NCBI RefSeq assembly: GCF_902167145.1
Contig: NC_050102.1
Span: 3,162,001 to 3,226,000 of the forward strand
Direction of reading: 5' to 3'
From: Zea mays
Taxonomy: Eukaryota > Streptophyta > Magnoliopsida > Poales > Poaceae
Length of the DNA: 64,000 bases
Made by a program: the position numbers and the translations under genes. Of the stretch, positions 32,151 to 44,746 are shown piece after piece (position 1 is the first letter of the stretch; the number at the start of each line of letters is the position of its first letter). The notes below the pieces were generated by a model. The model was not told where the DNA came from. It saw only the letters and a program-made list of their open reading frames with translations, and ran no database searches.

Positions 32151-35100
32151 TGTGACGGAACCTCCCAAGTAATTAGGCCCACCTACAGTTGTCCTTGTCT
32201 AACAGACATCAGACACCCTGTAGATGTTCCTAAGTTACTTGACAAGTTCGGTATCTTTCCTTACCTTACCAGGAACGTTTCACCCGTCTTGCAGACATTA
32301 CAGAACATCGGAGATAAAGAAATGCGGAAGCAGTTACATAAACTTACATTTATTTCAAAAGCAAGCTTGAGTTATTTTATTACAGACCAGACTAAAAGTG
32401 AGTGCAGAGTAGTAATATTATACAAACCAGGGGAGGCACAAACTCCTCCCGATAAGCTAAAAGCAAAAGATCCTAAGTGGAGGACCGGGTCCTCCCGCAC
32501 TTCAGTCTTGTTTTTCCTCATTTGGTACCACCTTGGAGCAAAAGCAACAAAAGTTTGTCGCTTCCTCACCTAAAAACAACAAAGGGATAAACCCTGAGTA
32601 TGGAATACTCAGCAAGTCTTACCCGACTAAAGAAAAGACTCTCAAGGGTATGCTGGATAAATAGGAGTCAAGGAGAGGCTTTAGCAAAATCAACTTATAC
32701 TTTTGCAGAAGTAGCTTACTAAAGTGAGTCCTTACTTTCAATCTTTTAACGCCATCTTAAGTATTAATAGACTCAATTTGCATCTAGTCTAATTTCACAT
32801 CACATCAAGCCAACATCATTTTTATCCATAGTGTTCACGTCCTGACTTTAGGTTGCAGGGCAGTGACCAAGTCTTCATAACCGCGAAGGTACGGCGATCC
32901 GAATCGATTATACTTAGCTGAGGATCTCCAATCACACGACATATGTAGCACTTAACCCTTGCATATGTCAACCCGCCACCGGGGTTCTTAAGACCGGATC
33001 AGGTTCACGCAAACCGAGAGCACAGATACACCACCGTCCAGCCTCTTGCCACGGAGGGTACACGCTACTCTCGCCACCGCTCCACGCCCATTTCGTGTTA
33101 TCTTATTCCGGCCTTAGTCTGCCCGAGGCAAGGCTTACCCATGACGAGGCATGTGACCAGTTAAAGGGTCCTCGATCATCAAGCCTACATACGCGTTAAT
33201 CCTTAATCAACCTGGGTAGAACATCACCTGTTCCTAACCCAAGTCTCGATTTACATACTTCCATCCTTAGGATTGTTTCTGCTCCCAAGGATGAAAAGAG
33301 CATCACAGGGAGCTTTGCAGTAAGATCCCACCATTGCTCTAAATGAAAATATTCTTGCAGGTAGAAGCCATCCTTTCTCGAGTTAAATTAAGGACAACCT
33401 CTATCCACAAGATCTAAGCAAGGCTAAGCATTTTTGTAAATCATATTTTGATACTTCACAGAAGTATCTATAAAGGTATGGATATCAAGGAAAGCAATGC
33501 ATCAAAGGGTTTCAAGCAATTCCTATGAACCTAATGCACATTTCACTAGACTTAAGTGTGCGAAAAGTATTTAAAAACACAAGGAAAGGGGTTGCATGCA
33601 CCGGGGCTTGCCTTTGTTCACAGGTGAGTCAGGCTTGGATTCGCAGATGTCGAAGTAGAGCCAAGTCCTTGCCCGAGAGTCCAAAGGTGGTTGTGTCTTC
33701 CCTTCAGTCACTTCACTCTCTTCTCCGTTTTCTAAATATAACCATATAGGTATATATATATAAGAATGAATGTCATGTAATGCTCATGAGAATGCAAAGA
33801 TAATATAAACTTATTATCTATGTCTTGAGTACAACTTTCCTTCACGGAACTCCGAGAACTTAGGGTTTCCGGAGTCGGTAAAGGAGTTCATAGGGCAGGG
33901 GTAGGGGTTTTAGGTTTGGCGATCAAACAAGGTCCAAAACAATTCAAACTCCACCCAAGGCTTCTAAATAATGTTTTAAGTTCCCATAAAAAGTTTGGGC
34001 ATTTTTAGAATTACCATTTTTCCTTTAAAAATCCAGAACTACTTCTTTAAGCTATTTTAAATACTCTAAAATTCCCTATTTGATCTAAAAATCATGAGTT
34101 TATTTTTATTAAATACTACAGGAAATTAGGGTTCTAGGAAAATTGGTCTCATATTTTTAGGATTTTCCTACTATTTTCTACAGTTTTTCAAAGTTCTGCT
34201 GAAAAAGAAAAAGGAAAAATAGAAACAGTGCTGGGCCGATTTCAAACTAGGAGGCCCAACAGCACGTGAAACCGGGGCGCGCCCACGCCCGCGTTGGCAA
34301 CTTTGCAGCAAGGTCCTCGGCTTAACGGCTAAACAGAAATAGGTCCATTCACTATTGTATTTAGTCACTGACAGATTGCAGAAATGCCCTCAGGTTTCTA
34401 TTTCTTCTCCACGAGTACCCCTGGTCACGGCGTGGTCGCCGCCGAGCACCATGCGATTTGTTCCAGCCTCGATTGGCGGTGGCTATCTAAAATGGCTACG
34501 GAATGGGCATTCCTGACCTAAGGTGATCCGAGAACACCCATCAATTTCGACTGGCACACCTACAAAATGTTCTGTCCATGCTTATGGCGGAAGCGGGGAC
34601 GTCGAGCTCACGTTCCCACACAACCATGGCCGAACTGAGCAAACGGACACCACCGTGAGCTTCACAAACACGCAGAGGCACGAAAACAACACATGGATTG
34701 AATAGGGACTTACCAGAACGAGCTGGCCACGGTGAGCTAGGTTCTTGCGGTGTTTTGGGTGGATTCGGGGGAAATCTCAAATTGAAGCTTTCGGGTAGAT
34801 AATTCAGGGCACAGATAGATACAGGAGTTGCTTGACTACATGGCGGAGCTACGAGCGAGGTCAATTTATAGAGCCCTCAAGCGGTGGCCGCGAATTTAAG
34901 CGATGACGCGCGGCGACCGGAGATAAGGAAGGTCATCGGCTTCGCGGTTTCGTGTCCACCGCCGTGGCGGGCTCACCGGCATCGATGAGACAGCCGTGAG
35001 GAGTCACGACGACGAGGTGGAAGGGCAGAGCCACGCGGCACAAAGCCGGGAGGCGGCGGTTCACCGGTGTTCTTATCGGTTCCACCACGGTGAACATGGT

Positions 35101-36175
35101 ACGGTGGCTGGACTTCTTTAGCGGCTGAAGTTTTATCCACGACGGTGGTCTCCAAGTGTTATCCACACGGTCCGCACGAATCGTAGCACGAGATCGACCA
35201 CCGGCGGCGACACGAATCGCGGCGGCGAGTCACCGACGGTGATATGCACGGCACCGCAGATCTTTTGTCACTGTACCATGGTAAAGATCATCAGCCGACC
35301 TGACAGCGTGATTTGCAGGGTTATTTACTCCTAATTTTGTGTAGTAATCGAGCAAGCTTTCTGTACCAAAGTTATAGGGCTACATACCAGCTACAAATCA
35401 ACTATAGTGACTGAGCTCATTTGATAACTAGATCATGGTTGAATTCAACCCCAAAGATGGCTTTATTACACTGTAAGTCTGAATTTCAGAATAAACCAGC
35501 CTGACAGCCAAACTTTGAGCTTAATTATCTCTGGATTTTTCTTAACAAGTGAGCTCACAACCTTAAGCAAAGTTGTTCCCCTATGATTGAGCTACAAACT
35601 TGATGTGGTAGCCTAGGGCAAAATCTCCTTTGTTTAGAAGTTACAAGGTCACAAAGATGAGCACAATACACTGAAATTAGACTTAGTCAAAAGAGTTCAA
35701 ATGTGACTCTTTTGCAAATAAGTCCAAAACTCAGGGTTTGGCTTGCAAATCATCCTAAATGTGAACCATGTGACTTTATATATTTAAACATAGTAGTTTT
35801 TACACTTTGGTCCAAATATGCACTGCTTTTGCACATAGGCCCCTAGGGTTTGGTTTTAGGGTTTTCCAGGGTTCCAATTAGGGTTTCTGGTATCCCAGGG
35901 GTATAAATGTGATTCAACTTTATTTTTGGGGTCATTTTATAACTTTTACCCTAAGGTCTTTAGGTTTTCTCATCTTAGGTTAAGTTTTACCCCTTTAATC
36001 CCTATTTAGGGTTAAGTTCTTTAACCAGGGTTCTATTTGCAAAAACATTAAAACAATACAACTTGTTTGAAATTTTTACCTAGTGAATGCACTCTAGGTG
36101 TATCAAACATATGCAATGCCAATGCTCATGATGCCATGCTCAAGTTTTAGTTACAGTAACACCAGGGGTGTTACA
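32151..36175 (-). repeat. element X 3' LTR (4025 bp)
   Basis: It holds a hairpin (CTGAGTAT GGA ATACTCAG) at 32594-32612 and an antisense TATA-like TATAAATT at about 34864-34871, so the transcribed part of the LTR is about 2.7 kb. Small frames within it are not supported as genes. It keeps a 482-bp stretch that the other LTR has lost. Confidence 0.9.
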
Positions 36176-36193
36176 TCCTTCCCCCCATAAAAG
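36176..36193 (-). other. element X polypurine tract
   Basis: TCCTTCCCCCCATAAAAG on the plus strand is a purine-rich tract in element sense, directly adjoining the 3' LTR. Confidence 0.8.
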
Positions 36194-36327
36194 AATCTCG
36201 TCCCGAGATTAAAAGTCCTAGGGTAAGTAATGGAAAAGGAAACGCGGAATATTTTTATTTCCTTAATTCTGGTATAAGACAGGGGTGATGTGGGGGTCAT
36301 TTCTTTATTACAACAGCTATACAGACT

Positions 36328-37379
36328 TTACAAATTACATGAGGCTAGAAAGCCTGGGAAATTCTTATTCAAGAAGTCTTGAGTTTCCCATGTAGCCTCA
36401 TCTTCAGAATGCTGGTTCCACTGTATCTTATAAAACTTGAGAGTCTTTCTTCGGGTAACCCTGTCCTTTTGATCCAGAACTCGAATAGGATGTTCCGAGT
36501 ATGTTAAATCTGGTTTCAGGACAACATCAGTCACTTCAACGGTTCGATCGGGAATCCGAAGACACTTCTTCAATTGTGACACGTGGAACACATTATGCAC
36601 ATCAGACAATGTTTCGCGGAGCTGAAGTCGATATGCCACTGGTCCACATTGCTCAAGCACCAGGAATGGACCAATGTACCTGGGTGCAAGCTTTCCTTTA
36701 ACCCCGAAACGCGATACACCCTTCATTGGTGAAACTTTCAAGTAGACATAATCGTCTACCAGAAAACATAAGGGTTGTCGTCGTCCGTCTGCATAACTCT
36801 TTTGTCGAGTCTGAGCTTTCTTCATATTATGAATAATTCTTTGAACCTTTTCTTCGACCTCTTTCACCATATCAGGTCTAAAGAAGTATCTTTCTCCAGG
36901 TTCAGACCAATTCAGCGGAGTTCGACACCGTCGTCCATATAAAGCTTCAAGGGTGCCATCTTGATGCTTTCTTGATAGCTATTATTATATGAAAACTCCG
37001 CTAAGGGCAAACTTTCACCCCATTTCTGTGGGAATTCCAGAACACATGCCCGCAGCATATCTTCCAGTATTTGGTTTACCCTCTCAGTCTGCCCACTGGT
37101 TTGAAGATGATAGGCCGAACTGTGGAGCAACTTAGTACCCAGGGATTTATGAAGTGCTTCCCAAAACTTGGCTACAAATTGAGATCCACAATCCGACACT
37201 ATGGTCTTCGGAACACCATGCAGACTAAGAATACGAGCAATGTACAATTGGGCATAGACAGTAACTGGGTAATCTGTCTTGACTGGCAGAAAATGAGAAA
37301 TTTTCATAAGCTGATCAACAATAACCTAGATAGAGTCATACCCTTTTGTAGTCCTGGGTAATCCCACGATAAAGTCCAT
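36328..37379 (-). pseudogene. pol: integrase-chromodomain relic of element X
   Basis: In element sense the catalytic core begins MDFIVGLPRTTKG at 37379 with its first Asp intact. A TAG at 37328-37326 replaces a likely Trp codon. The core continues with VSDCGSQFVAKFW (second Asp; the usual Asn is Cys) and SGQTERVNQILED (Glu). Near 36955 one base is missing, and the frame changes from 36912 to the block starting at 36870. That block has the integrase C-terminal region (KLAPRYIGPFLVLEQCGPVAYRL written in part) and a chromodomain ending ATWETQDFL, with a stop at 36328. Chromodomains of this kind direct integration to heterochromatin. Zinc-finger remnants extend to about 37560. Confidence 0.82.
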
Positions 37380-37560
37380 ACAATATCTTCCCCTTTCCAT
37401 GTTGGGATAGGTAAGGATTGTAATGGACCACAGTCTTCATGTATATGGCCTTGACACGTTTACAAGTGCCACATAGTGTGCAATTTCAATTTGCATCTTT
37501 GCCCACCAGAAGAACACATAAGGTTCCATGTGTGCAACTTGCTTCTTCTGATAACACCGT

Positions 37561-39451
37561 ACTATCTGAGTCTGTTGGGTGGCAATTATGCAACTTTACC
37601 CAAATAGAATCAGATGCACCATCTTGGTTAAAACACACAAGAGGAGGTTTACCAACAAGTGGTTACAGTAGGTTCATAGCACACGAGACGGGGGTGAATG
37701 TCGAATAACATCACGGTCAACTCGTGTTAGCCAAGGGATCCAAGTCCACGAAAGGTGATATCGATTCAAGAAAAATCACTAGCGAAGGGATCTATAGATG
37801 CGAACTTTGCAACCAGTCCATTTTATCCAGCACTAGTCATGGATCGGCATGATCACACACACAGGAAAAGCATGTGTGAGGTGGTCGAGGCGCGACTAGA
37901 GCGATGATTAGGTGGCTATTGGCTGACTCAATCTCATTTTGGCAGGTACTTTCTTTAGGGTGGGTTGAACCAAAGTGAGTTTAGACAACTTGATAAAACG
38001 ATCTCTAAACTCAACATTCGTTCAACGGGCAGTTACAAGTTAGTCAAAACCAACTTGTTGAACTACTTTTGACATTGAGCAAGTCCTCTCAGTACCATCG
38101 GTAAGCCAAGGGTTGAGAGTTCACATTTGCAAGCCAAAGGTCATGCATTTGGATAGAAATTCATTTGGTCAGGTTGTTCATCCGTTTCTTCAAGCGAGAT
38201 GAATTATCCACTTGGTTAGGGAATACATAGATTAATTAGGAAAGCGAATGAACAAACTCCTTCATTTCAGCAGCAGGGAAAACCAGTCTTCATTTTGGGA
38301 GCTAATCAGTTGTTATTCAACACTAAAAAGATCCAAGGCTTCACCTTTACACAAAGAATGCAAAGGGAACTTGTGTAAGTAGTCACTACCAAGATCAAAA
38401 GAAATAAGACCACACATGAAAGTGGTATGGCCTTTTGATCCAATGGAAATGACAGATGTTGCTTGATCTCTTTACAAACAACAAGAAACTGTTTTAAGGA
38501 AGGAGTCCACAGAAGATCACACATCAGTGTAGTTTCACAATGGATCATGACCAGAGACTTCGATACCAACATGCGCCAAGCAGCAGAATCCTGTGTGTAC
38601 ATTCACAGGAGGCTCTCAGTTTCGCCGCGGTACCATAAGTTCTTAACCATGACACCATTACAAAACTGGCACCAATAATGGATCTCACGTGATAAGAACG
38701 ATTTGCGTAGAGATAACATATTGATATAATCTCATAATGGATTATGACTACTAACTGTGATACAAGCGTGCATCGAGCAGCACAACCTTGTGTGTATACC
38801 CACAAGAGGCCCTCGGTTTTGGCGCAGCATCATCAATTTTAGTCATAACGCCAATACCAGACATAACCAATAAGGAATCTCACACAACACAAATAGACTG
38901 ATCAAGGATGACAAGGTACAAAAGAGACTCCACCTGTAAGTACGATCACAAGTAGAGATCCAAATAGATCATGGCCCAAGGAAGTGAACAAGGCATGGCC
39001 ATAACCTAAACTTGATGAAAGAAGTATGATGGAAGACTGTTAATTCAGCCCAAGCATATTTCTATGCCCATCATAGGGATCACAAGGTCAAGGATTACGT
39101 TGGTATGCCTTCGATAGATAACATGTCTTTCCTAGGTTAGGTTAATAAAGCAACATGGTGATCCACATGGAATATCCAAAGGAATAGCCATTTTAACTCT
39201 TGAATTTTGAGAAACTACTATAAATATTAAAAGTTGCTTCATAAACCGGCAGTCGTTTCTTACACCATAGTCATATAAAAGCTCACATGTTACATGATCC
39301 AGGTAAAACAGGAAAACTCTTTCCAACAAAGTTTAACCTGTTTTTTATTACCAAGCTGGTCTATCTACACCTACCTTATTACATTGATCTACTACATCTT
39401 CTCTAGCTACACCATCTGCCAGATGTTTGTTGCCATTCTTCCAAGGAACCC
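37561..39451 (-). other. element X internal non-coding region
   Basis: About 1.9 kb where protease, reverse transcriptase and RNase H should be; none is recognisable. It contains a diverged direct repeat of about 150 bp with a period near 197 bp (38539-38690 and 38736-38886). Otherwise I see nothing interpretable. Confidence 0.65.
38539..38886. repeat. diverged ~197-bp tandem duplication in element X
   Basis: Both units contain GGAT(C/T)ATGAC, CAGCA-AA-CCTTGTGTGTA-like sequence, then AGGAGGCTCTCGGTTT-like sequence and GGAATCTCAC or GGATCTCAC at the end. Divergence is high, so the duplication predates the insertion. Confidence 0.65.
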
Positions 39452-40387
39452 TTAGTCCGCCGATGCAGGAGTAGGATCAACGGCAGCATTGAGCCTATGC
39501 ACTGATTGCTGTAGATGGTTGACAAGCCGTTGTGCTACTTGAAATTCCATGGGATGAGCACGATTCAATTCTTTGATCGCCTGATCCTGATGGCTTATGA
39601 AGCTCATGGTTTCCTTAAGGTCTTCTCTAACAGCAATAGCATACAGACAAATTTCTTCTTGTTGCTGACTCAAAATTTTTAATTTAGAATGAGCATTAGT
39701 TAGCTGATGCTCAAGCTCCTTAATGCGATTCTGATCAGCTTGGTGTTGCATCTGAAGTTCTGTCACCTGATGCTCTAGTCCAATAACCTGTTCCGCTTGA
39801 ACCTTCGTTTCCTCAAGTCGTTCTTGTGCTTGAGTACAAGCACTATTCTTGGCCATTTCCATCATCTTAAATGCTGCATAACTCCTAGTGTACAACTGCT
39901 GCCACTTTTGACGACTGTGCCCCCGAGTAAGTTGCAACTCTAGCACGGCCATCAAAACTCGAGCAGATGCCGATTCCACAGAATCCTGCCCAATAGGAAT
40001 GCTTTCTATTAATCGGGCCTGGTGATGATACACCAACGGGTCACTTAAGGCAACTGCAGGGAACAACCTCATAGATGTGGCTTGTATTTCTTCCCTTTTC
40101 TGGTAACAAATGGTTGTTAGCACCTCTAAGGCAGCTACCTGAGCACCCTCCCAAGGAGTCATTCCTTCGGCATGGAACATCCAATATGGCCAAGATGGTT
40201 TTCTAGCATGCTCTAGAATACGCACTACTACCTCATACCATGGTTGTCCTCTAAGAACAGTGCGTGACCACTGGTACTTGGGTGCTTCGGTATATCCAAC
40301 TTCTTGAAGTAGTCGCCACAGGACCACTGGAACACCAAAATCTCGTAGAAACTCTCCAACTCCTGTAGGAGCGTCTTGTTGATTCAT
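39452..40387 (-). CDS. intact 311-aa ORF of unknown function in element X
   Basis: It starts at ATG 40387-40385, about 300 bp after the primer-binding site, where gag normally begins, and has no stop for 311 codons. Residues about 15-100 contain VLWRLLQEVGYTEAPKYQW, then WYEVVVRI, then MTPWEGAQVAALEVLTTIC. That order of helix, P-x-Y, beta strands and an AA-rich final helix resembles a dsRNA-binding domain, but the lysines expected at the start of the last helix are not there. Residues about 175-265 are Gln/Glu/Leu-rich with heptad spacing, a likely coiled coil. There is no zinc knuckle and no known Gag motif. It is intact while the integrase beside it is broken. It could be a divergent Gag; I do not recognise a named family. 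Confidence 0.7.
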   Translation of the reverse strand: MNQQDAPTGVGEFLRDFGVPVVLWRLLQEVGYTEAPKYQWSRTVLRGQPWYEVVVRILEHARKPSWPYWMFHAEGMTPWEGAQVAALEVLTTICYQKREEIQATSMRLFPAVALSDPLVYHHQARLIESIPIGQDSVESASARVLMAVLELQLTRGHSRQKWQQLYTRSYAAFKMMEMAKNSACTQAQERLEETKVQAEQVIGLEHQVTELQMQHQADQNRIKELEHQLTNAHSKLKILSQQQEEICLYAIAVREDLKETMSFISHQDQAIKELNRAHPMEFQVAQRLVNHLQQSVHRLNAAVDPTPASAD

Positions 40388-40682
40388 CTATAGAGAAGGG
40401 CAACGGATACACTCTATTCACTAAAGATGTAGGAACAAGGTAGATGAATCATGTACTAAACTAGCTACACAGGGGGTTTAACTTAAAATTTGTATGACAT
40501 GATGCATTGTAATTACAGAATCAACCTTAGTCGATTCAACCTTCTATACGTTGCACTCTTCCTATCTGGTCTTTAAGATAGACTCTTCAGAATACTTAGG
40601 TAAGAAGAGAAAAGAATTTTTAGGTAAGACTTTTGAAAATCCTTTTGAAGATGCCTCATAATATCTGCAAAGAAGGGCTACG
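40388..40682 (-). other. element X leader between PBS and ORF
   Basis: About 295 bp of untranslated leader in element sense. No further feature seen. Confidence 0.6.
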
Positions 40683-40695
40683 CTCCGATACCAGC
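40683..40695 (-). other. primer-binding site, element X
   Basis: CTCCGATACCAGC on the plus strand; in sense GCTGGTATCGGAG directly follows the 5' LTR end. Complementary to initiator methionine tRNA. Confidence 0.85.
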
Positions 40696-43600
40696 TGTGA
40701 CGGAACCTCCCAAGTAATTAGGCCCACCTACAGTTGTCCTTGTCTAACAGACATCAGACACCCTGTAGATGTTCCTAAGTTACTTGACAAGTTCGGTATC
40801 TTTCCTTACCTTACCAGGAACGTTTCACCCGTCTTGCAGACATTACAGAACATCAGAGATAAAGAAATGCGGAAGCAGTTACATAAACTTACATTTATTT
40901 CAAAAGCAAGCTTGAGTTATTTTATTACAGACCAGACTAAAAGTGAGTGCAGAGTAGTAATATTATACAAACCAGGGGAGGCACAAACTCCTCCCGATAA
41001 GCTAAAAGCAAAAGATCCTAAGTGGAGGACCGGGTCCTCCCGCACTTCAGTCTTGTTTTTCCTCATTTGGTACCACCTTGGAGCAAAAGCAACAAAAGTT
41101 TGTCGCTTCCTCACCTAAAAACAACAAAGGGATAAACCCTGAGTATGGAATACTCAGCAAGTCTTACCCGACTAAAGAAAAGACTCTCAAGGGTATGCTG
41201 GATAAATAGGAGTCAAGGAGAGGCTTTAGCAAAATCAACTTATACTTTTGCAGAAGTAGCTTACTAAAGTGAGTCCTTACTTTCAATCTTTTAACGCCAT
41301 CTTAAGTATTAATAGACTCAATTTGCATCTAGTCTAATTTCACATCACATCAAGCCAACATCATTTTTATCCATAGTGTTCACGTCCTGACTTTAGGTTG
41401 CAGGGCAGTGACCAAGTCTTCATAACCGCGAAGGTACGGCGATCCGAATCGATTATACTCAGCTGAGGATCTCCAATCACACGACATATGTAGCACTTAA
41501 CCCTTGCATATGTCAACCCGCCACCGGGGTTCTTAAGACCGGATCAGGTTCACGCAAACCGAGAGCACAGATACACCACCGTCCAGCCTCTTTCCACGGA
41601 GGGTACACGCTACTCTCGCCACCGCTCCACGCCCATTTCGTGTTATCTTATTCCGGCCTTAGTCTGCCCGAGGCAAGGCTTACCCATGACGAGGCATGTG
41701 ACCAGTTAAAGGGTCCTCGATCATCAAGCCTACATACGTGTTAATCCTTAATCAACCTGGGTAGAACATCACCTGTTCCTAACCCAAGTCTCGATTTACA
41801 TACTTCCATCCTTAGGATTGTTTCTGCTCCCAAGGATGAAAAGAGCATCACAGGGAGCTTTGCAGTAAGATCCCACCATTGCTCTAAATGAAAATATTCT
41901 TGCAGGTAGAAGCCATCCTTTCTCGAGTTAAATTAAGGACAACCTCTATCCACAAGATCTAAGCAAGGCTAAGCATTTTTGTAAATCATATTTTGATACT
42001 TCACAGAAGTATCTATAAAGGTATGGATATCAAGGAAAGCAATGCATCAAAGGGTTTCAAGCAATTCCTATGAACCTAATGCACATTTCACTAGACTTAA
42101 GTGTGCGAAAAGTATTTAAAAACACAAGGAAAGGGGTTGCATGCACCGGGGCTTGCCTTTGTTCACAGGTGAGTCAGGCTTGGATTCGCAGATGTCGAAG
42201 TAGAGCCAAGTCCTTGCCCGAGAGTCCAAAGGTGGTTGTGTCTTCCCTTCAGTCACTTCACTCTCTTCTCCGTTTTCTAAATATAACCATATAGGTATAT
42301 ATATAAGAATGAATGTCATGTAATGCTCATGAGAATGCAAAGATAATATAAACTTATTATCTATGTCTTGAGTACAACTTTCCTTCACGGAACTCCGAGA
42401 ACTTAGGGTTTCCAGAGTCGGTAAAGGAGTTCATAGGGCAGGGGTAGGGGTTTTAGGTTTGGCGATCAAACAAGGTCCAAAACAATTCAAACTCCACCCA
42501 AGGCTTCGAAATAATGTTTTAAGTTCCCATAAAAAGTTTGGGCATTTTTAGAATTACCATTTATCCTTTAAAAATCCAGAACTACTTCTTTAAGCTATTT
42601 TAAATACTCTAAAATTCCCTATTTGATCTAAAAATCATGAGTTTATTTTTATTAAATACTACAGGAAATTAGGGTTCTAGGAAAATTGGTCTCATATTTT
42701 TAGGATTTTCCTACTATTTTCTACAGTTTTTCAAAGTTCTGCTGAAAAAGAAAAAGGAAAAATAGAAACAGTGCTGGGCCGATTTCAAACTAGGAGGCCC
42801 AACAGCACGTGAAACCGGGGCGCGCCCACGCCCGCGTTGGCAACTTTGCAGCAAGGTCCTCGGCTTAACGGCTAAACAGAAATAGGTCCATTCACTATTG
42901 TATTTAGTCACTGACAGATTGCAGAAATGCCCTCGGGTTTCTATTTCTTCTCCACGAGTACCCCTGGTCACGGCGTGGTCGCCGCCGAGCACCATGCGAT
43001 TTGTTCCAGCCTCGATTGGCGGTGGCTATCTAAAATGGCTACGGAATGGGCATTCCTGACCTAAGGTGATCCGAGAACACCCATCAATTCCGACTGGCAC
43101 ACCTACAAAATGTTCTGTCCACGCTTATGGCGGAAGCGGGGACATCGAGCTCACGTTCCCACACAACCATGGCCGAACTGAGCAAACGGACACCACCGTG
43201 AGCTTCACAAACACGCAGAGGCACGAAAACAACACATGGATTGAATAGGGACTTACCAGAACGAGCTGGCCACGATGAGCTAGGTTCTTGCGATGTTTTG
43301 GGTGGATTCGGGGGAAATCTCAAATTGAAGCTTTCGGGTAGATAATTCAGGGCACAGATAGATACAGGAGTTGCTTGACTACATGGCGGAGCTACGAGCG
43401 AGGTCAATTTATAGAACCCTCAAGCGGTGGCCGCGAATTTAAGCGACGACGCGCGGCGGCCGGAGATAAGGAAGGTCATCGGCTTCGCGGTTTCGTGTCC
43501 ACCGCCGTGGCGGGCTCACCGGCATCGATGAGACAACCGTGAGGAGTCACGACGACGAGGTGGAAGGGCAGAGCCACGCGGCACAAAGCCGGGAGGCGGC

Positions 43601-44236
43601 GGTTCACCGGTGTTCTTATCGGTTCCACCACGGTGAACATGGTACGGTGGCTGGACTTCTTTAGCGGCTAAAGTTTTATCCACGGCGGTGGTCTCCAAGT
43701 GTTATCCACACGGTCCGCACGAATCGTAGCACGAGATCGACCACCAGCGGCGACACGAATCGCGGCGGCGAGTCACCGACGGTGATATGCACGGCACCGC
43801 AGATCTTTTGTCACTGTACCATGGTAAAGATCATCAGCCGACCTGCCAGCGTGATTTGCAGGGTTATTTACTCCAAATATGCACTGCTTTTGCACATAGG
43901 CCCCTAGGGTTTGGTTTTAGGGTTTTCCAGGGTTCCAATTAGGGTTTCTGGTATCCCAGGGGTATAAATGTGATTAAACTTTATTTTTGGGGTCATTTTA
44001 TAACTTTTACCCTAAGGTCTTTAGGTTTTCTCATCTTAGGTTAAGTTTTACCCCTTTAATCCCTATTTAGGGTTAAGTTCTTTAACCAGGGTTCTATTTG
44101 CAAAAACATTAAAACAATACAACTTGTTTGAAATTTTTACCTAGTGAATGCACTCTAGGTGTATCAAACATATGCAATGCCAATGCTCATGATGCTATGC
44201 TCAAGTTTTAGTTACAGTAACACCAGGGGTGTTACA
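40696..44236 (-). repeat. element X 5' LTR with 482-bp deletion (3541 bp)
   Basis: It matches the 3' LTR throughout, except that the segment equivalent to 35332-35813 is missing at 43872-43874. The hairpin is at 41139-41157 and the TATA-like site (minus strand) at about 43408-43413. The two LTRs also differ by one TA unit in a TA repeat. Confidence 0.92.
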
Positions 44237-44746
44237 TAGAAGATCCTGTCTTAAAATGCCCTGCACTTCAAATATAACTTGTACTACAAATAAGTATTGA
44301 AGTACAGATATAAAGAGTAATAAAGACAAAGAATCAGCACACAACATAGAGTAGAGCACATAGACGCAGGGATTTATCCCGAGGTTCGGCCAAGCCTGAA
44401 ATGCTTGCCTAGTCCTCGTTGGAGTTAGCCACACCTAGGCTTGGAGTCTATTTCAACTCCTTCCTCCGTTTGCTCAGATCTGTCAGTATGACAGATAGAG
44501 CCTTCCACTATGTTGATATTGGTTACAACAACACCGTGGTTGCTTACAGTCTTCTTGACAGCACTCCGGTAGAGTAACAATACGCTCAACACTTTGCTCT
44601 AGCTCTCAGCAGAACTTCTCCACTCTCTAAAGGCTTATAGCTTTGCCTCTACACAAACAAGAGAGATATACACGAGAGGGAGAGAGAGAATTGATCCAAA
44701 TGATGTATACAATTGTTGGCTGCACTTGTGTCCTTGTTTGAGGCGT
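44237..44746 (-). repeat. element D 5' LTR, second piece
   Basis: It starts with the right TAGAA copy and continues the D LTR, matching about 25967-26474. It is interrupted by element C; GGCGT (44742-44746) is C's candidate TSD. The remaining, promoter-proximal part of this LTR lies beyond the window. Confidence 0.87.

Larger units (their letters stand above)
32151..44236 (-). mobile_element. element X: Ty3/Gypsy element with very long LTRs, pol relic
   Basis: 12,086 bp bounded by TSD TAGAA (32146-32150 and 44237-44241), inserted in D's 5' LTR. LTRs start TGTGACGG and end GTGTTACA on the plus strand; the element reads right to left. It has a primer-binding site beside the right LTR and a polypurine tract beside the left LTR. 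Its internal 4.5 kb holds one intact 311-codon ORF and an integrase-chromodomain relic, but no reverse transcriptase. LTR divergence is roughly 20-25 substitutions over 3.5 kb by eye, the lowest in the window. The chromodomain places it in the chromovirus branch (Tekay/Del-like). I do not name the maize family. Confidence 0.87.

Noticed and set aside
34541..34864. 107-codon minus-strand frame in element X LTRs (also 43084-43407)
   Set aside because: It begins at a non-ATG codon overlapping the TATA-like site, has no known domain, and its similarity between LTRs is only that of duplicated LTR sequence.
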